Shown: positions 8,753-16,057 of the stretch, one piece after another
How the letters are laid out: each line of letters begins with the position of its first letter
How positions within the stretch are numbered: the stretch's first letter is position 1
Source of the DNA: DASQFU01 sp035632955
GTDB lineage: Bacteria; Eisenbacteria; RBG-16-71-46
NCBI GenBank assembly: GCA_035632955.1
Contig: DASQFU010000147.1
Location: 1 to 19,404 of the forward strand
Direction of reading: 5' to 3'
Length of the DNA stretch: 19,404 nucleotides
Translations under genes and position numbers: made by a program
The notes under the pieces: generated by a model
Databases searched by the model: none
What the model was told of the DNA's origin: nothing
Seen by the model: the letters and a program-made list of their open reading frames with translations, nothing else

Positions 8753-10734
8753 GCAGCTCGGGTGGCGCCGTCCGGTGTCCGCGGCATCTCCATGACCTGG
8801 ATGACAGGCGTCGTCGTCGCGCCGTTTTCCGGACCGACCCTCGCGCCCTCGTTCCGCGACCCGGTGCGGCCGCAAAACGGGCAAAACGACCAGGTCGCGC
8901 TCATGCGGCGGCGACAGCCTTCGCAGTGCTCGCCGACGAACTCACCGCACGACGTGCAGTACTCGAACTCCTTCGACAGCACGGTCCGGCACGAGTGGCA
9001 TACCTTGGCCCCCTGCTCGGCCAGATAGACGACCCGGGTCACTTCCTCGAGGGTGGTCTGGCCTTCGAGCACCTTGCGCAGTCCGTCCTCGCCGATCGAG
9101 CGCATCCCGGCTTCGATCGCCGCATGGCGGACGAGCGAGTCGGGCGCGTTCTGGGTGATGAGCGAGCGAATCGGGTCGTTCACCTCGAGCACTTCGAAGA
9201 TCCCCGAGCGGCCGTGATAGCCGGTCTCGCGGCACGACGAGCAGCCGCGCCCGCGGTGCAGCGTCACCGTCCCTTCGGTCAGCGAGGTCGCGCCGAGCCG
9301 GCTCAGGTTGGACGCGTTGACCTCGTACGACTCGCGGCAGCGCGGGCACAGCGTACGCACCAGACGCATGCTCACGACGCCGACCAGCGACGAGGAGACC
9401 ATGAACGGCTCGAGCCCGAGATCGATGAGTCGCGTCACGGCGCCCGCGGCGTCGTTGGTGTGCACGGTCGAGAGCACCAAGTGCCCGGTGATCGATGCGC
9501 GGAACGCGATCTGGGCGGTCTCCTTGTCGCGGATCTCGCCGATCATGATCACGTCCGGATCCTGACGGAGGATCGCACGCAGGGCGGTCGGGAAGGTCTT
9601 CTTGCCCTTCTCGTCGACCTGCACCTGGTTGATTCCGGCGAGCTGATGCTCGACCGGATCTTCGACGGTGACGATGTTCTTGGTCTCGTGCTGGATGTAG
9701 CGGAGCGCGGCGTACAGCAATGTCGTCTTGCCGGAGCCGGTCGGGCCGGTGACGACCACGATGCCCTGCGGCCGGTCGAGGTAGCGTTTGATCTGGCCGA
9801 GATCGTCGGGGTAGAGGCCAATGTCCGAGATGTCGATCGACGCGCGCTGATGGTCGACGACGCGCATCACGACCTTCTCGCCGTGAGTCGTCGGCAGGGT
9901 CGAGACGCGCATGTCGACGCGCCGGCCTTTGACGTCGGCGACCAGCCGTCCATCCTGTGGCTGGCGCTTCTCCGCGATGTCGAGGTTCGAGAGCACCTTG
10001 ATGCGCGAGACGATGGCACCCTGCGTCCACTTCGGCAGGCGCTGCACCTCGTGCAGCAGGCCGTCGACGCGGAAGCGCACGATCAGGTCGCCGTCCTGGG
10101 GCTCGATGTGGATGTCGCTCGCACGATCCTCCACGGCGCGGTTCAGGAGCCAGTTGGCGAGCCGAACGATCGGGCGGCCTTCCGCCTCCTTCATGAGGTC
10201 GTCGATCGCCTGAGCGTTGTCCTGCTCATTGACGGCGCTCACCTCGACGTCTTCCTCGGTGCGGATGATGTTGTTGATCACCTCGTTCATCGACGTGTCG
10301 ATATGGTAATAGCGCTCGATGGCCTCGGTGATCGCGCTCGGCAGCGCCAGCACCGGCTTGATGAACATGCCGCTGTGGAAGCGCAGATCCTCGAGCGCGG
10401 CGATGTTCATGGGATCCGCCATCGCCACGACCAGGGTCGACCGGCCTTCGATCTCGATCGGCAGCGCGAGGTACTTGCGGGCCAGCTCCTCCTTGATCAG
10501 CGCCACCGCCTGCTCGTCGGCCACGACGTCGTTGAGATCGACGAGCGTCAGGCCGAGCTGCGCCTGGAGGTGCTTCATGAGCACGCCCTCGGTCACGAGC
10601 CCCATCCGTACTAGGGTGGCGCCGAGGAGCTCGCCGGACTTGCGCTGCTCGGCGATCGCGTCGGTGAGATCCTGAGTGGTGATGACTTGGTTTTCGATCA
10701 GGAGCTCGCCCAGGCGCTTGTGCTCTTTGGGCAT
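8749..10734 (-). CDS. pilB: Type IV pilus/type II secretion assembly ATPase (PilB/GspE) with C-terminal double zinc ribbon
   Basis: 661 residues from ATG 10734, preceded by GGAG about eight bases upstream; an in-frame extension to 10848 lacks a ribosome site. Residues 5-145 are the MshEN/GSPII_E N-terminal domain. The ATPase core has Walker A GPTGSGKTT (330-338), an acidic segment EDPVEH (358-363), Walker B DVIMIGEIRD (394-403) and a His box TGHLVLSTVHTNDAAG (416-431). Cysteines 463, 466, 498 and 501 form the usual PilB/GspE zinc site. After the core ends near 572, eight more cysteines form CxxC pairs (579/582, 593/596, 604/607, 618/621), i.e. two zinc ribbons, then a flexible tail. Such an added module is unusual for the family. 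The enzyme would power assembly of a pilus or pseudopilus at the inner membrane. No other pilus gene is in the window, so pilB rather than gspE is a best guess. Confidence 0.92.
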   Translation of the reverse strand: MPKEHKRLGELLIENQVITTQDLTDAIAEQRKSGELLGATLVRMGLVTEGVLMKHLQAQLGLTLVDLNDVVADEQAVALIKEELARKYLALPIEIEGRSTLVVAMADPMNIAALEDLRFHSGMFIKPVLALPSAITEAIERYYHIDTSMNEVINNIIRTEEDVEVSAVNEQDNAQAIDDLMKEAEGRPIVRLANWLLNRAVEDRASDIHIEPQDGDLIVRFRVDGLLHEVQRLPKWTQGAIVSRIKVLSNLDIAEKRQPQDGRLVADVKGRRVDMRVSTLPTTHGEKVVMRVVDHQRASIDISDIGLYPDDLGQIKRYLDRPQGIVVVTGPTGSGKTTLLYAALRYIQHETKNIVTVEDPVEHQLAGINQVQVDEKGKKTFPTALRAILRQDPDVIMIGEIRDKETAQIAFRASITGHLVLSTVHTNDAAGAVTRLIDLGLEPFMVSSSLVGVVSMRLVRTLCPRCRESYEVNASNLSRLGATSLTEGTVTLHRGRGCSSCRETGYHGRSGIFEVLEVNDPIRSLITQNAPDSLVRHAAIEAGMRSIGEDGLRKVLEGQTTLEEVTRVVYLAEQGAKVCHSCRTVLSKEFEYCTSCGEFVGEHCEGCRRRMSATWSFCPFCGRTGSRNEGARVGPENGATTTPVIQVMEMPRTPDGATRAA

Positions 10735-10766
10735 CCGTGACTCCAGAGGTTGGGGAGGGTTGGCAA

Positions 10767-10795
10767 GTGACGGCCAGTCACGGCCAGTCACGGTA
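10767..10795. repeat. 10-bp tandem repeat, about 2.8 copies
   Basis: The unit GTSACGGCCA is repeated almost perfectly (first copy GTGACGGCCA, second GTCACGGCCA, third partial GTCACGGTA), in the 5' leader of pilB. It could be a binding site array or simple slippage. Confidence 0.5.
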
Positions 10796-10888
10796 TCGGC
10801 GCGGATGCGGCGCCGGTTCACCGCTTTCGCGACGCGAATAACTTCCAACTGCGTCGCGGCGCGGACGATAGGCGAGCGACCCGCGTCG

Positions 10889-10902
10889 TGAACGCGCGTT
10901 CA
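10889..10902. promoter_or_regulatory. 14-bp perfect palindrome, possible LexA-type operator
   Basis: TGAACGCGCGTTCA is a perfect palindrome whose core GAAC-GCGC-GTTC fits GAAC-RNRY-GTT, the LexA box form known from Gram-positive bacteria. It overlaps the candidate -35 of pilB. The LexA assignment is inference from the motif alone. Confidence 0.3.
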
Positions 10903-10948
10903 ATGCGCGGCCGATCTCGGCGCGATCATTGCAATCCGCACGGCCGCG

Positions 10949-10977
10949 TTGTGAGTGCCGCGAGGGTCGTGTAGCCT
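10949..10977 (+). promoter_or_regulatory. Candidate promoter of the PP2C phosphatase gene
   Basis: TTGTGA (10949-10954), a 17-base spacer and TAGCCT (10972-10977) end only nine bases before the ATG at 10987. With a usual start site about seven bases after the -10, the mRNA would be nearly leaderless, which fits the lack of any Shine-Dalgarno sequence. Confidence 0.45.
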
Positions 10978-10986
10978 CGGCCGCCG

Positions 10987-12810
10987 ATGCCGGATTCTTC
11001 CACTGCAGCCACACCGCCGCCGCGCATGCCCGAGAACCCGCCCGAGACCACGCCAGCGCCCTTTCCCGATACCGCCGAGCCGCCTCAAAGCACGTTGCCT
11101 CCCGCCTGGCTGCCGTTCGAGGGCAGCCTGCACTCGGCCACGAACCTCAACGAGCTTCTGAAGACCTCGACCCGGCATTGCCGCAGGCTCGTGGACTGCG
11201 AACGGGTCCGGATCTGGGTGGCGCGACGCGGCGGACGGCGACTGGTGGCGCGGGATTTCCCGGAAACGGGAGACGGCCATCCGTCCGAGATGCGTCTCGC
11301 GCGCGGGCAGGGCCTGGCCGGCTGGGTGTTCGAGCGCGAGACCGCGTTGCGCCTGGGGCCCAGCGATCCGCGGCCGAGCCTGGGGGAGCCGGTGCCGCCG
11401 TTCCGGTCGGCGCTAGTGATTCCGCTCCTCCGGCGCCGGAAGCTGTTCGCCGCGATCGAGTGCCTCGACCGCCAGGGGCGAGAGGAGTTCTCGGACAAGG
11501 ACAAGCTCCGGCTCGAAGCGGCCGGCGAGCACATCGCGCTCGCGCTCGACAACGCGCTGCTCTACGAGCAAACGGAACGGCGGGCACTCGAGCGAGAAGT
11601 CCTGCTCGAGGTCTCCAAGACGCTCTCGGCGCCGCTCGAGCCGGACGCGGTGATCGAGGCGATTCTCAAATCCCTGCGACAGGTCGTCGACTACGACGCG
11701 GCGGGGATCTATCTCGTGAATCCGGTGACGTCGATCCTCGGACTCGTGAGCGAAGTCGGCTACCCGGAAGGCAGCGACGAAGTCTTCAACCTGCTGGTCG
11801 GTGTCGGCATCGTCGGCTGGGTCGCGAAGACCGGAGAGCCGGTGATCGTGCCCGACGTCAATCGCGATCCTCGCTACGTCGCGGCGCGCCCGGAGACCCG
11901 CAGCGAGCTGGCGGCGCCGCTCCGCTTCGAGGGCCGCACGATCGGCGTCTTCAACCTCGAAAGCGACCTCGAAGACGCCTACCACGAAGGTCACGCCGAG
12001 ATGCTGACCGCGTTCGCCTCGCAGGCGGCGGTCGCCATCGAGCGCGCTCGGCAGGTGCGCGAAGAGCTCGAGCGGCGCCGGCTCGAGAAGGAGCTGGCGA
12101 TCGCGCGCGAGATCCAGGCCTCGTTCCTGCCCAAGCATCCGCCCGAGGTGCCGGGCTTCGACATCGCGGGAACCAGCCTGCCCCACGATCAGGTGGGCGG
12201 CGACTATTACGACTTCATTCCGGTCGCCGAGGCGCGTCTCGGGCTCGCGATCGCCGACGTGTCGGGCAAGGGGATTCCCGCGTCGCTGATCATGGCCGGG
12301 TTCCGCATGAGCCTGCTGGCGGAGATCCGGAACGAGTTCGCGATCCGTGCCGTGATGCGCAAGGTCAACTCGCTGCTCCACGAGAGCACCGATCGCAACA
12401 AGTTCGTCACCGCGTTCTACGGCGTCCTGGATTTCCGCAACCGCGTGCTGACGTTCTCCAACGCCGGCCACAATCCGCCGATCCTGCTGCGCCGCGGCGG
12501 GGCGCTCGAGCATCTGCACGAAGGCGGCGTCGCGCTCGGCGTGCTGGCGGACGCGCACTACGACGACCGGCCGATCGTCCTGTTCACGGGCGACGTGCTG
12601 GTGATGTACACCGACGGCGTCTCCGAGGCCGAATCGGAAACCGGAGAGCCGTTCGGCACCGAGCGCATCGAGCGGACGATTGAGCGTCTGGCGCAGCGCA
12701 CCGCGCAGGAAATCGTCGACGGCGTGGTGGCGGACGTGCTCGAGTGGGCGGGGGAGCGCGGTCAGAACGACGATCTGACGCTGCTGGTTCTCAAGGTCAA
12801 CCCGCGCTAG
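10987..12810 (+). CDS. GAF-GAF-PP2C serine phosphatase (RsbU/SpoIIE-type regulator)
   Basis: 607 residues. A Pro/Thr-rich disordered N-terminus (1-40) leads into two GAF domains (about 48-192 and 205-355), a short helical linker with LEKELAIAREIQASFLP (366-382), and a PP2C-like domain to the end. Phosphatase metal-binding aspartates are in place: GGDYYD (D406), ADVSGKG (D424), YTDGVSEA (D543) and QNDDLTLL (D595). The linker plus PP2C arrangement is that of RsbU-type phosphatases, which dephosphorylate anti-sigma-factor antagonists in partner-switching pathways; the GAF domains would sense a small molecule or redox state. No anti-sigma factor or antagonist gene is in the window, so the target is unknown. 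It is divergent from pilB and convergent with the peroxiredoxin. Start: ATG 10987 without a ribosome site; Met14 is an alternative. Confidence 0.93.
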   Translation: MPDSSTAATPPPRMPENPPETTPAPFPDTAEPPQSTLPPAWLPFEGSLHSATNLNELLKTSTRHCRRLVDCERVRIWVARRGGRRLVARDFPETGDGHPSEMRLARGQGLAGWVFERETALRLGPSDPRPSLGEPVPPFRSALVIPLLRRRKLFAAIECLDRQGREEFSDKDKLRLEAAGEHIALALDNALLYEQTERRALEREVLLEVSKTLSAPLEPDAVIEAILKSLRQVVDYDAAGIYLVNPVTSILGLVSEVGYPEGSDEVFNLLVGVGIVGWVAKTGEPVIVPDVNRDPRYVAARPETRSELAAPLRFEGRTIGVFNLESDLEDAYHEGHAEMLTAFASQAAVAIERARQVREELERRRLEKELAIAREIQASFLPKHPPEVPGFDIAGTSLPHDQVGGDYYDFIPVAEARLGLAIADVSGKGIPASLIMAGFRMSLLAEIRNEFAIRAVMRKVNSLLHESTDRNKFVTAFYGVLDFRNRVLTFSNAGHNPPILLRRGGALEHLHEGGVALGVLADAHYDDRPIVLFTGDVLVMYTDGVSEAESETGEPFGTERIERTIERLAQRTAQEIVDGVVADVLEWAGERGQNDDLTLLVLKVNPR

Positions 12811-12817
12811 CTCCGGG

Positions 12818-12839
12818 TCGCCGCGCGCCGCAGCGGCGA
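12818..12839. terminator. Hairpin between convergent genes, possible bidirectional terminator
   Basis: TCGCCGC (12818-12824) and GCGGCGA (12833-12839) form a 7-bp stem with an 8-base loop in the 32-base gap between the phosphatase and peroxiredoxin stops. No T tract follows on either strand, so it is not a classical intrinsic terminator. Confidence 0.4.
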
Positions 12840-12842
12840 ATC

Positions 12843-13346
12843 TCATCCCGGCGGGTTCACGATCATCAGCTTCGCTTTGCTCAAGACGTCCTCGGCGTGG
12901 CCGCGGATCTTCACCTTGCCCCACACCGCGTTGACGATGCCCTGCACGTCGACCAGGAACGTCGTGCGCCGGAACAGCTCGATGTTCCAGGCGCCGATGC
13001 CGAGCCGGAGCACGACGCCGAGCGCGCGCGCCGCATCGCGCTCGGGATCGGACAGCACGGGATAGGGCAGGCCCAATCGCTCCGTCCAGCGACGGTTGCC
13101 CTCGATCGTGTCGGCGTTGATGCCGACCAGCGCGATCCCTGCGGCTCGGAACTCCTCGTGATGTTCGCGAAACTCGCGAAGCTCCCGCACTCAGCCGGGG
13201 GTGCCGTTCAGGATGTAGCAGAACAACGCCAAGGGTTGCCGGCCCACGAAACGGCGGACCGGGAACTCGGCGCCGGTCTGGTCAAGCAGAGTGAGATCGG
13301 GGATCGGTCGATCGAGCAGTTCCTCCGGTCGGCGTGCGCGGCTCAT
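12843..13346 (-). CDS. Selenocysteine-containing peroxiredoxin (AhpC/TSA, BCP-like), in-frame TGA read as Sec
   Basis: Reading from ATG 13346, the frame gives RPIPDLTLLDQTGAEFPVRR, then LALFCYILNGTPG, then TGA (13193-13191), then VRELREFREHHEEFRAAGI and a full peroxiredoxin C-terminal half (GINADT, LGLPYPVLSDPERDAARALG, TTFLVDVQGIV) ending at 12843. The TGA is codon 52, exactly where BCP/AhpC-type peroxiredoxins have the peroxidatic cysteine (TPGCT), so the product is TPGU, 167 residues with Sec52. The frame is intact on both sides and no other cysteine could serve; C43 is the only one. A 7-bp hairpin starts ten bases after the TGA with a G first in its loop, as bacterial SECIS elements require. 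The enzyme would reduce peroxides as a one-Sec type. No ribosome site precedes the ATG, but a promoter ending nine bases upstream suggests a leaderless mRNA. Alternatives are a TGC-to-TGA inactivating mutation or a sequencing error. Confidence 0.85.
13164..13180 (-). promoter_or_regulatory. Candidate bacterial SECIS hairpin
   Basis: On the minus strand UUCGCGA (13180-13174) pairs perfectly with UCGCGAA (13170-13164) around loop GUU. The loop begins 18 bases after the UGA, within the spacing known for bacterial SECIS elements, and has G at its first position. It lies inside the coding sequence (residues LREFRE), as bacterial SECIS elements do. Confidence 0.6.
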
Positions 13347-13354
13347 GCGCACGC

Positions 13355-13382
13355 ATTATGTGAGGAGAACCGGCGACGTCAA
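13355..13382 (-). promoter_or_regulatory. Promoter of the selenoprotein peroxiredoxin gene
   Basis: TTGACG (13382-13377), a 16-base spacer and CATAAT (13360-13355) on the minus strand. The ATG at 13346 begins eight bases after the -10, so the transcript probably starts at or just before the start codon, consistent with the absence of a Shine-Dalgarno sequence. Confidence 0.55.
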
Positions 13383-13417
13383 ACCGAGTCGGGATCGGCG
13401 TCGCAATCCGCCGTTGC

Positions 13418-13446
13418 TTGACCCCCTATCGGCCGGCCTGTAGGCT
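13418..13446 (+). promoter_or_regulatory. Candidate promoter of the M50 protease-trpS-scpA-scpB-rluB operon
   Basis: TTGACC (13418-13423), a 17-base spacer and TAGGCT (13441-13446) lie about 40 bases upstream of the ATG at 13487. It is back to back with the peroxiredoxin promoter, whose -35 begins 36 bases away. Confidence 0.55.
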
Positions 13447-13486
13447 GCGGCCGTTCTTCATTTCGTGCTGATCTGGAGCGGTCCGA

Positions 13487-14140
13487 ATGAGCTTCGACCC
13501 CATCATCCTGCTCGTGCTTCCGGTGTTCGTGCTGAGCGTCGTCGTGCACGAGTGCGCGCACGGGTTGGTGGCGCTCTGGAACGGCGACCCGACCGCCCGT
13601 GACCTGGGCCGGCTGACGTTGAACCCGCTGCCACACGTGGATCTCGTGGGGTCGATCCTGCTGCCAGGGGCGCTGTTGCTGGTGCGTGCGCCGTTGCTGT
13701 TCGGGTGGGCGAAGCCGGTGCCGATCAACTGGGCCAACTTGCGCCATCCGCGCAACGATCAGCTCAAGGTGGCGCTCGCAGGGCCGGCCTCCAACTTCCT
13801 GTTGGCCATCGCCTTCGCGGCATTGGCTCGCGTGTCGCCCGAAATCGGATTCTGGGCGCCGTTGCGACAGATGGGCTATCTCGGAGTGACGTTCAACTGT
13901 GCGCTCGGGCTGTTCAACCTGCTCCCGGTGCCGCCGCTCGACGGGTCGTGGCTGCTGATGCGCTTCCTGCCGCTCAAGCATATCGTCGTGCTGCACCAGT
14001 TTCGTCTCGTCGGGATGCTGGTGATCGTGTTGCTGATGTCATCGCCGATGCTCTCGGGCGTCATTTTGTACGCGCCGCTGCGGGTCGCGGTGCGCGCGTG
14101 CCTGGGCTTGTTCGGCATGCCGAGCGAGGGCCTGATCTGA
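13487..14140 (+). CDS. Site-2 protease family zinc metalloprotease (M50, Rip3/FtsH-independent short type)
   Basis: 217 residues, strongly hydrophobic. The zinc motif HECAH (H21, E22, H25) sits in the first membrane segment, and NLLPVPPLDGS (144-154, D152) supplies the third ligand in a later segment; both are the M50 hallmarks. GWAKPVPI and LAGPASNFLLA are further conserved stretches of this compact group, which lacks PDZ or CBS domains. Such enzymes cut proteins within the membrane, but the substrate of this subgroup is not established. GGAG eight bases before the ATG supports the start. It is the first gene of the operon; its TGA overlaps the ATG of trpS by one base (TGATG). Confidence 0.92.
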   Translation: MSFDPIILLVLPVFVLSVVVHECAHGLVALWNGDPTARDLGRLTLNPLPHVDLVGSILLPGALLLVRAPLLFGWAKPVPINWANLRHPRNDQLKVALAGPASNFLLAIAFAALARVSPEIGFWAPLRQMGYLGVTFNCALGLFNLLPVPPLDGSWLLMRFLPLKHIVVLHQFRLVGMLVIVLLMSSPMLSGVILYAPLRVAVRACLGLFGMPSEGLI

Positions 14141-15186
14141 TGGTCGCACGGCGGATTCTCTCCGGTATGCGGCCGACCGGTCGGTTGCATCTCGGCAACT
14201 ACGCCGGCGCGCTCGAGAACTGGGTGCGGCTCCAGAACGAAGGCTGGAGCAACTACCACATGGTGGCCGACTGGCACATGCTGACCACCGGTCACGAAGA
14301 CACCTCGCGGCTCCAGTCGGACGTCTTCGACATGGTCCTGGATTGGCTGGCGGCGGGGCTCGATCCCGAGCGCAGCGTCATCTTCGTCCAATCCGCGGTG
14401 AAGGAGCACGCCGAGTTGCACCTGCTGTTCTCGATGCTGGTGAGCAAGGCGCGGCTCGAGCGCATTCCGACGCTGAAAGAGCAGATTCGCGATCTGAACC
14501 TCGACGAGGCGACGATCTCGTACGGACATCTCGGCTACTCGGTGCTCCAGGCCGCCGACATCCTGGTCTACAAAGCGACGCACGTGCCGGTGGGCGATGA
14601 TCAGGTGCCTCACGTCGAGCTGACACGCGAGATCGCGCGGCGCTTCAACTTTCTCTACTGCCAGGGCCGCGAGCCGGTGTTTCCCGAGCCCGAGGCGCAG
14701 CTCACCACGTTCGCGCGGCTGCGCGGTCTGGACGGCAACCGCATGAGCAAGACCGCCGGCAATACGATCCTGCTCGCCGATTCGCCCGAGGAGATCGCCG
14801 CGAAGGTGCGGATGGCGTATACCGATCCCAAGAAGATCCGCGCCAACGACCCGGGGCGCCCGGAGCCCGATCCGAGCGACGGACACGGCGGGTGCGTCGT
14901 GTGGGAATACCACCGCAAGTTCAATGCGGGCGAAGCGGAGTCGATCGCGACGCGCTGCCGGGCCGGCCAGCTCGCGTGCGTTCCGGACAAGCAACACCTC
15001 GCACGCGTGCTCGCCGAGGCGCTGGCGCCGATCCGCGAGCGCCGCCTGCGCTGGGAGCGCGACCCGGACGCGGTCCGGGACGTGATCGCCGAAGGCAACC
15101 GGCGCGCGCGGGCGGTCGCCGAGGCGACCATGGACGAGGTGCGCAGCGCGATGGGCCTGCAATCCGGCGCGGAGGTCGCACGATGA
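14140..15186 (+). CDS. trpS: Tryptophanyl-tRNA synthetase
   Basis: 348 residues, the usual length for bacterial TrpRS, which charges tRNA-Trp with tryptophan using ATP. It is a class I synthetase: the opening MRPTGRLHLGNYAGALENW (10-28) contains the HIGH-type motif HLGN (17-20), and GNRMSKTAGN (199-208) contains the KMSKS loop as RMSKT. The tryptophan-pocket region GYSVLQAADIL (132-142) and VGDDQVPHVELTREIA (151-166) are also typical. The start at 14140 overlaps the stop of the M50 gene; an in-frame extension to 13705 lies inside the protease gene in a different frame and is rejected. No attenuator or T-box was seen upstream. Confidence 0.96.
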   Translation: MVARRILSGMRPTGRLHLGNYAGALENWVRLQNEGWSNYHMVADWHMLTTGHEDTSRLQSDVFDMVLDWLAAGLDPERSVIFVQSAVKEHAELHLLFSMLVSKARLERIPTLKEQIRDLNLDEATISYGHLGYSVLQAADILVYKATHVPVGDDQVPHVELTREIARRFNFLYCQGREPVFPEPEAQLTTFARLRGLDGNRMSKTAGNTILLADSPEEIAAKVRMAYTDPKKIRANDPGRPEPDPSDGHGGCVVWEYHRKFNAGEAESIATRCRAGQLACVPDKQHLARVLAEALAPIRERRLRWERDPDAVRDVIAEGNRRARAVAEATMDEVRSAMGLQSGAEVAR

Positions 15187-15196
15187 GGATGCGGCG

Positions 15197-16057
15197 ATGA
15201 ACGAGCACGACTTGCCGGCCGGGAAGCCGCCCGCCGGGAAGGCGCGTCCGCCGGACGCCCAAGAGAGCGGTTTCACGCGCGGGACGTTCGACCGGTCGCG
15301 CCCGCCGGTCATGGTCAAGCTCGAGCGCTTCGAGGGCCCGCTCGACCTGCTGCTGCACCTCATCAAGCGGGACGAGATCGACATCTACGACATCCCGATC
15401 GCGCGCATCACGCAACAATACCTGGCGTATCTCGAGCTCATGCGCTCGTTCGACCTCGAGGTCGCGGGGGAGTTCCTGGTGATGGCGGCGACGTTGATGC
15501 GCATCAAGGCCAAGATGCTTCTGCCGCAACCCACGCCCGGCGAGGAAGAGGACGAAGGCGATCCGCGCGAAGAGCTGGTCCAGCGTCTCGTCGAGTACCG
15601 TCAGTTCAAGGAGGCGGCGGGCACGCTCAAGCTGCGCGAGGACGAGCGGCGCCAGTTGTTCGAGCGCGGCCTGGTGCCGGGCGAAGACGAGATGGGTCCG
15701 CTGCCGCTGGCGCCTGCCACCTTGTTCGACCTGCTCGACGCGCTGAACCGCGTGTTGGCGAAGGTGCCGGAAGCGTCGGTCTACGAAGTGCGGCGCGACA
15801 CGTACGACGTCGACGACAAGCTGGCCTTGATCGCCCGCCAGGTCGCGGAGGAAGGGGCGGTGTCGTTCGCCAGCCTGCTGATGCGTTGCCACGCGCGTGC
15901 CGAGATGATCGTGACTTTCATCGCGCTGCTCGAGCTCATCAAGCTCGGGCAGGTGGCGGTGATCCAGACCGAGAACTTCGGCGACATCTCGATCGTCGCC
16001 TGCACGCCGGAAGGGAGTAGCCCCGATGCCTCCAGTGCATCTTCAGGCGGCGCTTGA
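15197..16057 (+). CDS. scpA: Segregation and condensation protein A
   Basis: 286 residues. A variable, Pro/Gly-rich N-terminal extension (1-37) precedes the conserved ScpA start VKLERFEGPLDLLLHLIKRD (40-59), which contacts the SMC head; EFLVMAATLMRIKAKMLLP is the second hallmark. An acidic linker follows and the C-terminal part (about 205-270) is the winged helix. ScpA is the kleisin that closes the SMC ring and helps chromosome condensation and segregation in the cytoplasm. ATG 15197 is preceded by GAGG eight bases upstream; a later ATG at residue 39 has no ribosome site. The C-terminal Ser/Ala-rich tail overlaps scpB by 32 bases. Confidence 0.95.
   Translation: MNEHDLPAGKPPAGKARPPDAQESGFTRGTFDRSRPPVMVKLERFEGPLDLLLHLIKRDEIDIYDIPIARITQQYLAYLELMRSFDLEVAGEFLVMAATLMRIKAKMLLPQPTPGEEEDEGDPREELVQRLVEYRQFKEAAGTLKLREDERRQLFERGLVPGEDEMGPLPLAPATLFDLLDALNRVLAKVPEASVYEVRRDTYDVDDKLALIARQVAEEGAVSFASLLMRCHARAEMIVTFIALLELIKLGQVAVIQTENFGDISIVACTPEGSSPDASSASSGGA

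Larger units (their letters stand above)
10735..10986. promoter_or_regulatory. Divergent regulatory region between pilB and the PP2C phosphatase gene
   Basis: The 252-base gap contains a perfect 14-bp palindrome TGAACGCGCGTTCA (10889-10902) and a short tandem repeat (10767-10795). A possible pilB promoter on the minus strand is TTCACG (10892-10887), 16-base spacer, TATCGT (10870-10865); its -35 overlaps the palindrome. The plus-strand promoter for the phosphatase lies at 10949-10977. Confidence 0.4.

Noticed and set aside
8926..10614. 562-codon plus-strand open frame opposite pilB
   Set aside because: It is the antisense shadow of the ATPase gene, with Asp/Arg/His-rich composition and no domain.
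10768..10787. Possible sigma-54 promoter (TGGC...TTGC on the minus strand) before pilB
   Set aside because: The GG to GC spacing is one base short of the requirement and the sequence is part of a simple tandem repeat.
10929..12683. 584-codon plus-strand frame overlapping the phosphatase in another frame
   Set aside because: The composition is Arg/Ala/Gly-rich and featureless, while the overlapping frame has all GAF and PP2C motifs.
11413..12924. 503-codon minus-strand frame opposite the PP2C phosphatase
   Set aside because: It is an antisense shadow without recognisable domains and would overlap the peroxiredoxin end.
13876..15384. 502-codon minus-strand frame opposite trpS
   Set aside because: It is an antisense shadow; trpS motifs on the plus strand are unambiguous.
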